NCBI GenBank assembly: GCA_028691595.1
Contig: JAQUZA010000259.1
Coordinates: forward strand, 1 to 5,327
DNA from: Candidatus Rifleibacteriota bacterium
GTDB lineage: Bacteria > Muiribacteriota > Ozemobacteria > Ozemobacterales > Ozemobacteraceae
Length of the DNA: 5,327 nucleotides
Direction: 5' to 3'
The translations under genes were made by a program, and so were the position numbers. The notes beneath the pieces were generated by a model. It was not told the DNA's origin. It did no database searches and saw only the letters and a list, made by a program, of their open reading frames with translations. Positions 1 through 5,327 of the stretch are shown one piece after another. Each line of letters begins with the position of its first letter. The first letter of the stretch is position 1.

Positions 1-1215
1 GATAGATCTTGCGATACCCTGCATGGTCCATTCGCCGGTAGCGACAACAACGTCAACCTGAGATCCGCCGGCAGAAATTGTAAACGTCTGTTCAGCAGTG
101 AAGCGCAGCCCTTCTTCAAGACCACCGTAACCGGCGATTTGAGCTGCCTGAGAAGAGAACTGTACGTCGATTCCTTCGAGCAGACCAACAGCTCTGTCGG
201 TGCTGGTTCTAACATTGCTTACATTGCCACTGCCATCGGTGAGAGTCAACTGTACCAGGTTGTTTTCTGATTCTCTGGTGGTTGAGAAGCCGAGAGCGTC
301 AACAACTGCCTGAGAACCGGCAACTGAGAATTCGCCTTGATCGCCAACTGAACCGGAAACGATCTGTAAGTAACCGCCCACTCCAGTGAGGTTTGACGCA
401 GCAGTACCAATAACCCCGGCACTGGTATTCTTGATATCAAGACCAGCTTCGCTGCTGAGAGCCTGTTGAACGGCGGCAGCCAGTTCATTCAGACTCATCT
501 GTGCGTCAAGTGTAATGGTAGCACTCTTGGAATTACCGGTAAGGGTTATTTCCTGGGGGGAACTGAGTGCGAAAGAACCGTTTGAATCGTAGAACTGAGC
601 GATATCCTGCAGTTTGGTGTTACCATCAGCAAGGTTGCCGGTATTTTTGTCAGTGAAAGCCTGGCTTCTCTGCATCTGCGAAATGCCGCCATCGATAAGA
701 GCGATACTGACGTTGAAATCACCGCCACCACTGGCGTTTCCGGTGACAATACCGTTAACGAATTTTGAGCTTGAACTTACCAGAGAAGACTGGCTGCCGT
801 TCAGAAGCTTTTTGGTATTGAATTCAGTGTTCTGCGAAATTCTGTCGATTTCAGTGCGAAGCTGATTGACTTCTTTCTGAATTTCAAGACGGTCGTTGCT
901 GGTAAGAGTGTCGTTCGAGGCCTGAATGGCAAGCTCGCGCATTCTCTGGATAATGCTCTGAGATTCGCCAAGAGCGCCTTCTGCAGTCTGAATCATCGAG
1001 ATGCCATCCTGGGCATTCGATACAGCACGATTAAGACCCCTGATCTGCCGGCGCATTTTTTCGCTGATTGCCAGACCGGCGGCATCATCTGCTGCTGAGT
1101 TGATTCTCAGACCTGAACTAAGTTTCTGAATCGATTTCTCGAGTCTGGAACTGGTTTGTGAAAGACTGGCGTAGGTTTTGATAGAGAGAACGTTCTGATT
1201 GATTGTAAGCGACAT
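1..1215 (-). CDS. Flagellin, N-terminal part (3' end beyond window)
   Basis: Flagellar filament subunit, exported by the flagellar type III apparatus and polymerised outside the cell. 405 codons are open from the ATG at 1215 to the left edge with no stop, so the C-terminal D1/D0 helices are outside the window. Residues 1-145 are a classical flagellin N-domain: MSLTINQNVLSI start, KLSSGLRINSAADDAAGLAIS at about 36-56, QDGISMIQTAEGAL at about 69-82, RMRELAIQASND at about 91-102, and NTEFNTKKLLNGS at about 129-141. After about residue 146 comes a Ser/Gly/Asn-rich variable region. Residues about 219-257 resemble a flagellin-IN type repeat (inferred from the beta-strand plus AAAVQQAL pattern). No cysteine is seen. 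The start is fixed by the family N-terminus and an AAGGAGG ribosome site 7 bases upstream. It is preceded by a long structured leader and separated from the redox operon by a terminator, so it is transcribed on its own. Assignment as flagellin is near certain; which paralog it is (fliC, hag, flaA or flaB) cannot be told. Confidence 0.96.
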   Translation of the reverse strand, partial: MSLTINQNVLSIKTYASLSQTSSRLEKSIQKLSSGLRINSAADDAAGLAISEKMRRQIRGLNRAVSNAQDGISMIQTAEGALGESQSIIQRMRELAIQASNDTLTSNDRLEIQKEVNQLRTEIDRISQNTEFNTKKLLNGSQSSLVSSSSKFVNGIVTGNASGGGDFNVSIALIDGGISQMQRSQAFTDKNTGNLADGNTKLQDIAQFYDSNGSFALSSPQEITLTGNSKSATITLDAQMSLNELAAAVQQALSSEAGLDIKNTSAGVIGTAASNLTGVGGYLQIVSGSVGDQGEFSVAGSQAVVDALGFSTTRESENNLVQLTLTDGSGNVSNVRTSTDRAVGLLEGIDVQFSSQAAQIAGYGGLEEGLRFTAEQTFTISAGGSQVDVVVATGEWTMQGIARSI

Positions 1216-1237
1216 AAAAATTCCTCCTTGAATTTTT
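1216..1237 (-). promoter_or_regulatory. Hairpin presenting the flagellin Shine-Dalgarno in its loop; candidate CsrA site
   Basis: In the mRNA, arms AAAAAUUC and GAAUUUUU form a perfect 8-bp stem around the hexaloop AAGGAG, which is the core of the AAGGAGG ribosome site (1223-1229). The start codon follows the 3' arm directly. An A+U stem is weak, so the site should remain accessible to ribosomes. A GGA displayed in a hairpin loop is the known recognition element of CsrA, which represses by blocking ribosome binding. The hairpin is seen directly; the CsrA role is inferred. Confidence 0.6.
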
Positions 1238-1244
1238 GTCTTCA

Positions 1245-1260
1245 GGCACTTCCTTGTGCC
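1245..1260 (-). promoter_or_regulatory. Leader hairpin with AAGGAA loop; candidate high-affinity CsrA site
   Basis: In the mRNA, arms GGCAC and GUGCC enclose the hexaloop AAGGAA. The string GCACAAGGAAGU matches 10 of 12 positions of the SELEX-derived CsrA consensus RUACARGGAUGU. As in that ligand, the AC and GU flanking the loop are paired and the GGA is single-stranded. The GGA lies 26 bases from the one in the Shine-Dalgarno hairpin, within the range over which a CsrA dimer can bridge two sites. The structure and match are seen; binding is inferred. Confidence 0.6.
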
Positions 1261-1263
1261 GAA

Positions 1264-1269
1264 CTCCTT
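1264..1269 (-). promoter_or_regulatory. Third AAGGAG motif in the flagellin leader
   Basis: A further UUCAAGGAG string lies 14 bases upstream of the GGA in the second hairpin and repeats the UUCAAGGAG of the ribosome-site hairpin. No start codon and reading frame follow it at a useful distance, so it is not a ribosome site for a separate gene. I see no clear stem around it. It could be an accessory CsrA contact; this is an inference from repetition alone. Confidence 0.35.
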
Positions 1270-1272
1270 GAA

Positions 1273-1510
1273 ATTGTTTCAGGCCTGTATTTTTGCCCTT
1301 TTTTTAAACCCGTTAGCCCCCTTTCTTTTATTTTGCTACCAGAAAAGCCTATTTTCGCCTTTCTATTAGGACTATCGACATTTTTCTCTTCATTATTTCG
1401 CGCGAATTTAAACGATTATCAGCAATTTTTAAAAGATATATCGTAATCCCTCTTCTTTTAGCACTAAAATATCTGATTTGCAAAATTTTTAAAATATTTT
1501 TTTGAAAACA
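1273..1510 (-). promoter_or_regulatory. AT-rich upstream and promoter region of the flagellin gene
   Basis: No coding region is supported here on either strand. For transcription toward the flagellin, two strings resemble the sigma-28 (FliA/SigD) -10 element GCCGATAA. GCTGATAA at 1416-1423 matches 7 of 8 but has no TAAA at the usual distance. GTCGATAG at 1372-1379 matches 6 of 8, with GAAA 16 bases upstream at 1396-1399. They would give leaders of roughly 190 or 150 bases. The far part is very A+T rich and holds an imperfect palindrome of TTTTAG and CTAAAA separated by two bases (1456-1469). Flagellin genes are commonly sigma-28 dependent, but neither candidate is complete, so the exact promoter is uncertain. 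Confidence 0.4.
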
Positions 1511-1548
1511 AAAAAAGAGCAGGCAATTAGGGTTGCCTGCTCTTTTTT
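1511..1548 (-). terminator. Intrinsic terminator of the thioredoxin-reductase operon
   Basis: Two perfectly complementary 16-base arms (1511-1526 and 1533-1548) flank a 6-base loop. The GC-rich core is GAGCAGGC/GCCTGCTC, and the outer six pairs are A:U, giving a run of six U at the 3' side in either orientation. It begins 9 bases after the reductase stop codon. Because of the flanking A and T runs it could also work on the plus strand, but no plus-strand gene leads into it. Confidence 0.93.
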
Positions 1549-1557
1549 AGGTTTAAA

Positions 1558-4008
1558 TCAGATGAATAACCCGGCGCTGCTGTTTGAAAGCTCGTCAATA
1601 TATCTGGCGACACCAGCAATTTCGACACCCTCGATCAGCTCGCCAGCATCGATGCCCATGACATCCATACTCATGGAACATGCCACAAGTTTAACACCGT
1701 TAGCCGTTGCCTGGGCAAGCAATTCATGCAGAGGTGCCACATGTTTGCTTTCCATGACTTTGTGCATCATCATTGTTCCCATGCCACCCATGTTCATCTT
1801 TGAGAGCTTGAGGCCATTAACATCTTTTGGCAACATCATGCCGAACATTTTTTCCATAACACCTTTTTTCAAAGGCCTGTCAGGTTCACGCCGCAGAATG
1901 CTCAGGCCCCAGAAGGTAAAAAACAGCGTGGTCTTATAACCGGCAGCAGCAGCCCCGTTGGCAATAATAAGCGCCGCCATGGCCTTATCAAGATCGTTGC
2001 TGAAAATCACGTTGGTCATCTGCTTATGGCAGGTGGTAAGGGGCGTGCATGCAAGCTGACCCAATTTTTTAACCGTTGCCTTGAATTTGCCACCGGGAAT
2101 CTTTTCGACGCTGACACATTCGTTGCCGGTTGAGCGACACCAGGCGGGAACATCAGCAGCAAACCCCTGGTCTGTTGAAATAACTTCAACTGCCTGCCCC
2201 CGCTCAATCTTGTCAACAGCGGCTCTCAACTGGCCAATCGGGCCAGGGCACTGCAACCCACAAACATCTATGGTTTTTACAATCTCAATTTTGCTGTTAT
2301 CTTCAGCAGGGTCTTCAAGGTGCTCAACGTCACCGCCGGCATCGTCAGTCATGAACGTTTTATCATAAACCGCGTTCTTATTGACCATGCAGTAGGTCTT
2401 GTAACCACCATCGAGATTGCTGGCCTTGAAGCCTCTTTGAGCCAGAATACGATAGGCAATATAGCCGCGCAAACCAGCCTGGCAATAAATCATATATTCT
2501 TTCTGCGGGTCAAGCTCACCGATACGGGCGCGAAGTTCGTGCAGCGGGATATTGATGGCACCCGGAATCATTCCGGCCAGAAGTTCTTCGCTGGTTCTCA
2601 CATCGAGAAGTTTCTGACCAGCACTGAGTCTTGGAATTTCGGCTGAATGAAAATGCCTGGCATGACCGCGAATTAGGTTGGCGGCAACGAATCCGGCGTA
2701 ATTGACCGGGTCTTTGGCCGAACCATAGGGTGGAGCATAGCAAAGTTCGATCTCTTCAAGATCATAAACATTCATGCCTGCCCTGATTGCAACTGCCAGC
2801 ACATCGATACGCTTTTCAACCCCTGCCATACCAACGGCCTGCGCTCCGAGAACCCGGCCGGTATCCGGGTCAAACAGCATCTTGAGACTGATAGAATTAG
2901 CTCCGGGGTAGTAGGAAGCGTGATTAGCCGGATGAACGTAAATCTTATCGTGTTTAATACCGTGTTTAATTGCCTGCTTTTCACTGAGACCGGTCATGGC
3001 GAAGGTCAGATCAAACACCTTGCACACTGCTGAACCCTGAGTATTGCGATACTCACGATCAAGACCAAAGATATTGTCGACCGCAATACGGCCTTGACGG
3101 TTTGCCGGGCCGGCCAACGGAATCAGGGCCGGCTTGCCGGTCATCAGGTCAATTACTTCAACGGCATCGCCAACGGCATAAATGCTTCGATCGCTGGTCT
3201 GCATTCGGCTGTTAACCTTAATACCACCGGTTACGCCCAGTTCGAGGCCAGATTCTTTAGCCAGTTTGTTCTCGGGTCTGACACCAATGGCCATGATAAC
3301 CACATCTGCGTTGACCCTGGTGCCAGAGCTGAGAAATACCCGCAGCTGGTCAGCATGCTTTTCGAAACTTGTAACTGACTGACCAAGCATGAGATCTACG
3401 CCGCTCATAGTGATTTCAGTATGAAGCATAGAAGCCATCTCAGGATCAGCAGGCCCCATCACCTGCTCGGCCAGCTCGACCAGAGTAACATTCATTCCGG
3501 CATGATGAAGAGATTCGGCCATTTCGAGACCAATATAGCCACCACCAACAACTACCGCCGATTTCTTTCCCTGAATTGCGGCCTTGATGCGATCAGTGTC
3601 TTCAAGGTTACGCAAAGTAAAAATACCTGGGAGATCGATACCATTAATGGGTGGTCTGACAGCCGAAGCACCAGGGCTGAGTATCAGATAATCGTAAGAT
3701 TCATGATATTCTTCGCCGGTGGCGAGATTTTTGACCATTACAGATTTTTTGTCTCTGTCGATGCTCAAAACTTCGCTCTTGACCCTGACATCGATGGCGA
3801 ACTTTTCGTACATCACCGCCGGGGTCGTTACCAGAAGCATCTCGCGATCTTCAATTATATTGCCAATATGGTAAGGCAAACCACAGTTGGCGAATGAGAT
3901 ATGCTCACCGCGCTCGAACAGCACGATTTCAGCTTTTTCATCAAGTCTTCGGGCTCTGGCGGCAGCACTGGCTCCACCGGCCACTCCGCCAACTATAAGT
4001 ATTTTCAT
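1558..4008 (-). CDS. Four-domain CoA-disulfide/persulfide reductase: FAD-NAD oxidoreductase, rhodanese, TusA and DsrE2-like domains
   Basis: Probable cytoplasmic NAD(P)H-dependent flavoenzyme reducing CoA-disulfide, CoA-persulfide or polysulfide. Residues 1-450 are a CoADR/Npsr-type reductase: FAD motif GGVAGG at 7-12, catalytic Cys42 in SFANCGLPY, NAD motif GGGYIG at 155-160, second FAD motif AVGDA at 278-282, and the dimer-interface signature YAPPYGSAKDPVN at 424-436. Residues about 457-545 are a rhodanese with Cys509 in YCQAGLRGY. An acidic linker (about 552-572) leads to a TusA domain (about 576-650) with CGLQCPGP, in which Cys587 is the expected sulfur carrier. Residues about 664-816 are a DsrE2-like domain with Cys777 in LVACSMSMDVMG and a Met-rich stretch at 738-752. 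All four modules keep their expected active cysteine. The start is supported by AAGGAA at 4015-4020, which overlaps the thioredoxin stop, suggesting translational coupling. No signal peptide is seen. CoADR-rhodanese fusions such as Shewanella Npsr are characterised; the true substrate of this longer fusion is not known from sequence. Confidence 0.94.
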   Translation of the reverse strand: MKILIVGGVAGGASAAARARRLDEKAEIVLFERGEHISFANCGLPYHIGNIIEDREMLLVTTPAVMYEKFAIDVRVKSEVLSIDRDKKSVMVKNLATGEEYHESYDYLILSPGASAVRPPINGIDLPGIFTLRNLEDTDRIKAAIQGKKSAVVVGGGYIGLEMAESLHHAGMNVTLVELAEQVMGPADPEMASMLHTEITMSGVDLMLGQSVTSFEKHADQLRVFLSSGTRVNADVVIMAIGVRPENKLAKESGLELGVTGGIKVNSRMQTSDRSIYAVGDAVEVIDLMTGKPALIPLAGPANRQGRIAVDNIFGLDREYRNTQGSAVCKVFDLTFAMTGLSEKQAIKHGIKHDKIYVHPANHASYYPGANSISLKMLFDPDTGRVLGAQAVGMAGVEKRIDVLAVAIRAGMNVYDLEEIELCYAPPYGSAKDPVNYAGFVAANLIRGHARHFHSAEIPRLSAGQKLLDVRTSEELLAGMIPGAINIPLHELRARIGELDPQKEYMIYCQAGLRGYIAYRILAQRGFKASNLDGGYKTYCMVNKNAVYDKTFMTDDAGGDVEHLEDPAEDNSKIEIVKTIDVCGLQCPGPIGQLRAAVDKIERGQAVEVISTDQGFAADVPAWCRSTGNECVSVEKIPGGKFKATVKKLGQLACTPLTTCHKQMTNVIFSNDLDKAMAALIIANGAAAAGYKTTLFFTFWGLSILRREPDRPLKKGVMEKMFGMMLPKDVNGLKLSKMNMGGMGTMMMHKVMESKHVAPLHELLAQATANGVKLVACSMSMDVMGIDAGELIEGVEIAGVARYIDELSNSSAGLFI

Positions 4009-4014
4009 TGTTTT

Positions 4015-4020
4015 TTCCTT
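4015..4020 (-). promoter_or_regulatory. Ribosome binding site of the reductase, overlapping the thioredoxin stop
   Basis: The string TAAGGAA contains both the thioredoxin stop codon TAA and the AAGGAA ribosome site of the next gene; six bases (4009-4014) separate it from the ATG at 4008. A ribosome terminating on the thioredoxin would stand on the next initiation site, which argues for coupled translation and a fixed ratio of the two products. Confidence 0.75.
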
Positions 4021-4331
4021 TATGAAACTGCCTGAAGCAGGACTTCTTCTTTCTGCACACCCTGAAAGACCTTTTCAGCCTTGCCATTTTTGAAAACGAT
4101 CAGGGTTGGAATACTGAAAATTCCAAACTTTGAGGCAATTTCGGGGCTGTCTTCGACGTTGAGTTTGCCAACTTTCACACCAGTCTTTACTTTTCCGGCC
4201 ACTGCATCGAGAATCGGGAGCTGCATCTGGCAGGGCCCGCACCAGGGTGCCCAGAAATCGACAAGAACGGTACCGTCACCGGTAAAAGTTGAGAAATTCT
4301 CGGAATTAAGCTTTTCAACAGAGTTACTCAT
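4020..4331 (-). CDS. trxA: Thioredoxin
   Basis: A 103-residue single-domain cytoplasmic thioredoxin, typical in length. The redox motif WCGPC is at residues 30-34 (Cys31 and Cys34), the buried Asp is Asp25 in VDFWA, and the cis-proline loop is IPT with Pro75. The residue after the active site is Gln (CGPCQMQLP), where many thioredoxins have Lys or Arg; this may tune partner choice or redox potential but is within family variation. The ATG at 4331 is chosen because the family N-terminus starts there and GGAGG lies 7 bases upstream. A longer in-frame start at 4409 would add 26 residues (MLTTLFGSWHASCF...) unlike any thioredoxin and would swallow the ribosome site and operator. It is first gene of the operon with the four-domain reductase, so it is a likely electron donor or acceptor for sulfur carried there; this partnership is inferred. 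The symbol is generic. Confidence 0.95.
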   Translation of the reverse strand: MSNSVEKLNSENFSTFTGDGTVLVDFWAPWCGPCQMQLPILDAVAGKVKTGVKVGKLNVEDSPEIASKFGIFSIPTLIVFKNGKAEKVFQGVQKEEVLLQAVS

Positions 4332-4335
4332 TATA

Positions 4336-4349
4336 AAACCTCCAGGTTT
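4336..4349 (-). promoter_or_regulatory. Thioredoxin ribosome site within a small hairpin
   Basis: The ribosome site GGAGG (4339-4343) sits 7 bases before the ATG. In the mRNA, arms AAACC and GGUUU can pair around a UGGA loop, placing half of the ribosome site in the stem and its first GGA in the loop. A 5-bp stem is only weakly stable. The ribosome site is secure; any regulatory role of the hairpin is speculative. Confidence 0.55.
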
Positions 4350-4365
4350 GTTAATTTTGTAACAA
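4348..4365. promoter_or_regulatory. Candidate Rex operator upstream of the thioredoxin operon
   Basis: The 18-base element on the plus strand reads TTGTTAA, four bases, GTAACAA. It matches 13 of the 14 fixed positions of the clostridial-type Rex consensus TTGTTAA-N4-TTAACAA. Rex is a repressor that leaves DNA when NADH is high. The site lies 17 bases from the start codon and overlaps the only plausible -10 region, a normal position for repression. An NADH-linked reductase is a sensible Rex target. It is recalled consensus matching, not a scored search. Confidence 0.5.
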
Positions 4366-4386
4366 ATAAAGCAACTCGCATGCCAA
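4356..4386 (-). promoter_or_regulatory. Possible sigma-70 promoter of the thioredoxin operon
   Basis: On the minus strand TTGGCA (4381-4386) matches 5 of 6 of the -35 consensus, and TACAAA (4356-4361) matches 4 of 6 of the -10 consensus, with a long 19-base spacer. The -10 falls inside the candidate Rex site. Predicted transcription would begin near 4349, leaving a leader of about 18 bases that holds the ribosome site. The spacer length makes this tentative. The rest of the intergenic region up to 4520 has no ORF I can support. Confidence 0.3.
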
Positions 4387-4520
4387 CTTCCGAAAAGGGT
4401 TGTTAACACGCGACAACAGAGGTTTTAAAACCAAAATAGGTGGCTGCAAAACGGTTACATCAGTTGCTAAAAATTGCGTAACTACCCAGAAACTTTTCGC
4501 AACCAAAGATTGACCCGGGC

Positions 4521-4550
4521 AAAAAAAAAGGGCCGCCCTGAGGGCGGCCC
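4521..4550 (-). terminator. Intrinsic terminator of the upstream flagellin
   Basis: Arms GGGCCGCCC and GGGCGGCCC form a perfect 9-bp, GC-only stem around a three-base loop (4539-4541), followed on the minus strand by nine T (4521-4529). It lies 40 bases past the flagellin stop codon. It isolates flagellin transcription from the thioredoxin operon, so the latter needs its own promoter. Confidence 0.95.
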
Positions 4551-4590
4551 TGGGTGCAAACCTATAAAATTCTGAGGGAATCGAGAAAAA

Positions 4591-5327
4591 TCAGCGGAGA
4601 AGATCGAGAACCGACTGAGCAGACACATTGGCCTGACCGACCATGGCGTTGCTTGCCTGCTGCAGAATCTGCGACTGGGTCATTTCAATGACTTCGGCAG
4701 CCATGTCAACGTCTCTGATGCGTGATTCAGATGCAGTCATATTCTGCAGAGCCACGCTCAAGCTGTTGTTGGTGTAGTTCATGCGGTTTTCGATGGCACC
4801 GAGCTTGGCACGTTCTGAAGAAATGCGCTGCAGAGCCTTATCAATGAGCCCCAGAGCAATTTCGGCAGATTCAACGGTGGTAAGGTCGAGATCTTCAATG
4901 CCCAGAGCCTTGATATCGGTGCGAATGATATTGGCTTTTGCAATATGCCCCTGGTTCGGCCCAATCTGGAACTGTATCGAAGTGTCTTTGGCATGCATGG
5001 TGTAAGAATAGTTGCCGACACCATTCTGATACGAGACCGGATCGATGTTGAACATTGATTTGAGCGTGTTGAGTGAATCCGGGCTTCCCCATTCAGCGAA
5101 CACGACCTTACCCTCTTTACCTGGAATGGTAGAGAATATCTTGAGCGTCTGAGTGCCGGTCATGATTTCGGCGGCAACCTGAACACCGTTCAATGTAGCC
5201 TGTTCATTGATCATGTTGGCAATTGAAGTGATAGTTCTGAATGATGCGCCAGCAGCCGCTGCGGTGAACACGATGCTCATACCGTTACCATCGAGGTCGG
5301 CCACATAGAACGACAGATTATCAACAC
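4591..5327 (-). CDS. Flagellin, C-terminal part (5' end beyond window)
   Basis: Second filament subunit, truncated by the right edge: 244 complete codons plus the stop TGA at 4591-4593. The frame stays open past the GTG at 5304, which encodes an internal valine (VDNLSFYVADLDGNG), so the real start is outside. The last 110 or so residues are the conserved flagellin C-domain: ALQRISSERAKLGAIENRMNYT, then NMTASESRIRDVDMAAEVIEMTQSQILQQASNAMV, ending QSVLDLLR. The central motif FQIGPNQGH precedes this domain, as in many flagellins. The upstream stretch with FRTITSIANMINEQATLNGVQVAAEI looks like a flagellin-IN repeat. No cysteine is seen. It is followed by its own terminator. Flagellin identity is near certain. 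Whether it is a full paralog of the left-edge flagellin cannot be settled because the two fragments cover largely different parts. Confidence 0.96.
   Translation of the reverse strand, partial: VDNLSFYVADLDGNGMSIVFTAAAAGASFRTITSIANMINEQATLNGVQVAAEIMTGTQTLKIFSTIPGKEGKVVFAEWGSPDSLNTLKSMFNIDPVSYQNGVGNYSYTMHAKDTSIQFQIGPNQGHIAKANIIRTDIKALGIEDLDLTTVESAEIALGLIDKALQRISSERAKLGAIENRMNYTNNSLSVALQNMTASESRIRDVDMAAEVIEMTQSQILQQASNAMVGQANVSAQSVLDLLR

Noticed and set aside
614..865. Plus-strand open frame within the left flagellin
   Set aside because: Antisense to an unambiguous flagellin coding sequence, with no independent support.
1228..1446. Plus-strand open frame of 72 codons in the flagellin upstream region
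   Set aside because: Low-complexity Phe/Leu-rich translation from a T-rich stretch, no ribosome site, and the region is explained as promoter and leader of the minus-strand flagellin.
1216..1557. Riboswitch or small RNA in the long flagellin leader
   Set aside because: Apart from the two short hairpins and the terminator I could find no multi-helix fold or known aptamer motif.
1502..1939. Plus-strand open frame of 145 codons
   Set aside because: Begins inside the terminator region and runs antisense to the DsrE2-like domain; a shadow frame.
3421..3897. Plus-strand open frame of 158 codons
   Set aside because: Lies wholly antisense to the reductase, whose protein has recognisable motifs throughout; no ribosome site or family resemblance.
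4332..4409. Longer thioredoxin start adding 26 residues
   Set aside because: The extension is unlike thioredoxins and would cover the clear ribosome site at 4339-4343 and the operator; the ATG at 4331 gives the standard length.
5302..5304. GTG as the start of the right-edge flagellin
   Set aside because: The frame continues open to the window end, no ribosome site is visible, and starting there would remove the whole conserved N-domain; it is an internal valine codon.

Overview
The window comes from a flagellated, probably anaerobic or facultatively anaerobic bacterium of moderate GC content. Every gene I can support lies on the minus strand, so the transcription order runs from high to low coordinates. 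No ribosomal or other marker gene is present, so I do not name a taxon. The flagellins, a CsrA-like leader and a Rex-like operator fit many clostridial, spirochaete-like or candidate-phylum bacteria.

Layout in transcription order: (1) the C-terminal 244 codons of a flagellin (window edge to 4591), closed by a GC-rich intrinsic terminator at 4521-4550; (2) a 259-base intergenic region with a Rex-type inverted repeat (4348-4365) just ahead of the next gene; (3) a two-gene redox/sulfur operon, made of a 103-residue thioredoxin (4331-4020) and, 11 bases on, an 816-residue protein joining a CoA-disulfide reductase-like flavoenzyme, a rhodanese, a TusA and a DsrE2-like domain (4008-1558), closed by a perfect 16-bp hairpin terminator (1511-1548); (4) a 342-base gap holding that terminator, an AT-rich upstream region with candidate sigma-28 promoter elements, and a structured flagellin leader; (5) the N-terminal 405 codons of a second flagellin, running off the left edge.

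The redox operon looks self-contained. The large enzyme carries four sulfur-handling modules on one chain (NAD(P)H/FAD disulfide or persulfide reduction, rhodanese persulfide transfer, TusA relay, DsrE2), and the thioredoxin is a plausible dithiol partner. The candidate Rex site suggests control by the NADH/NAD+ ratio.

The most interesting non-coding signal is the flagellin leader. Two adjacent hairpins each display an AAGGAR hexaloop, one of them being the Shine-Dalgarno sequence itself, and a third AAGGAG lies just upstream. This is the architecture expected for CsrA repression of flagellin translation, as known for Bacillus subtilis hag.
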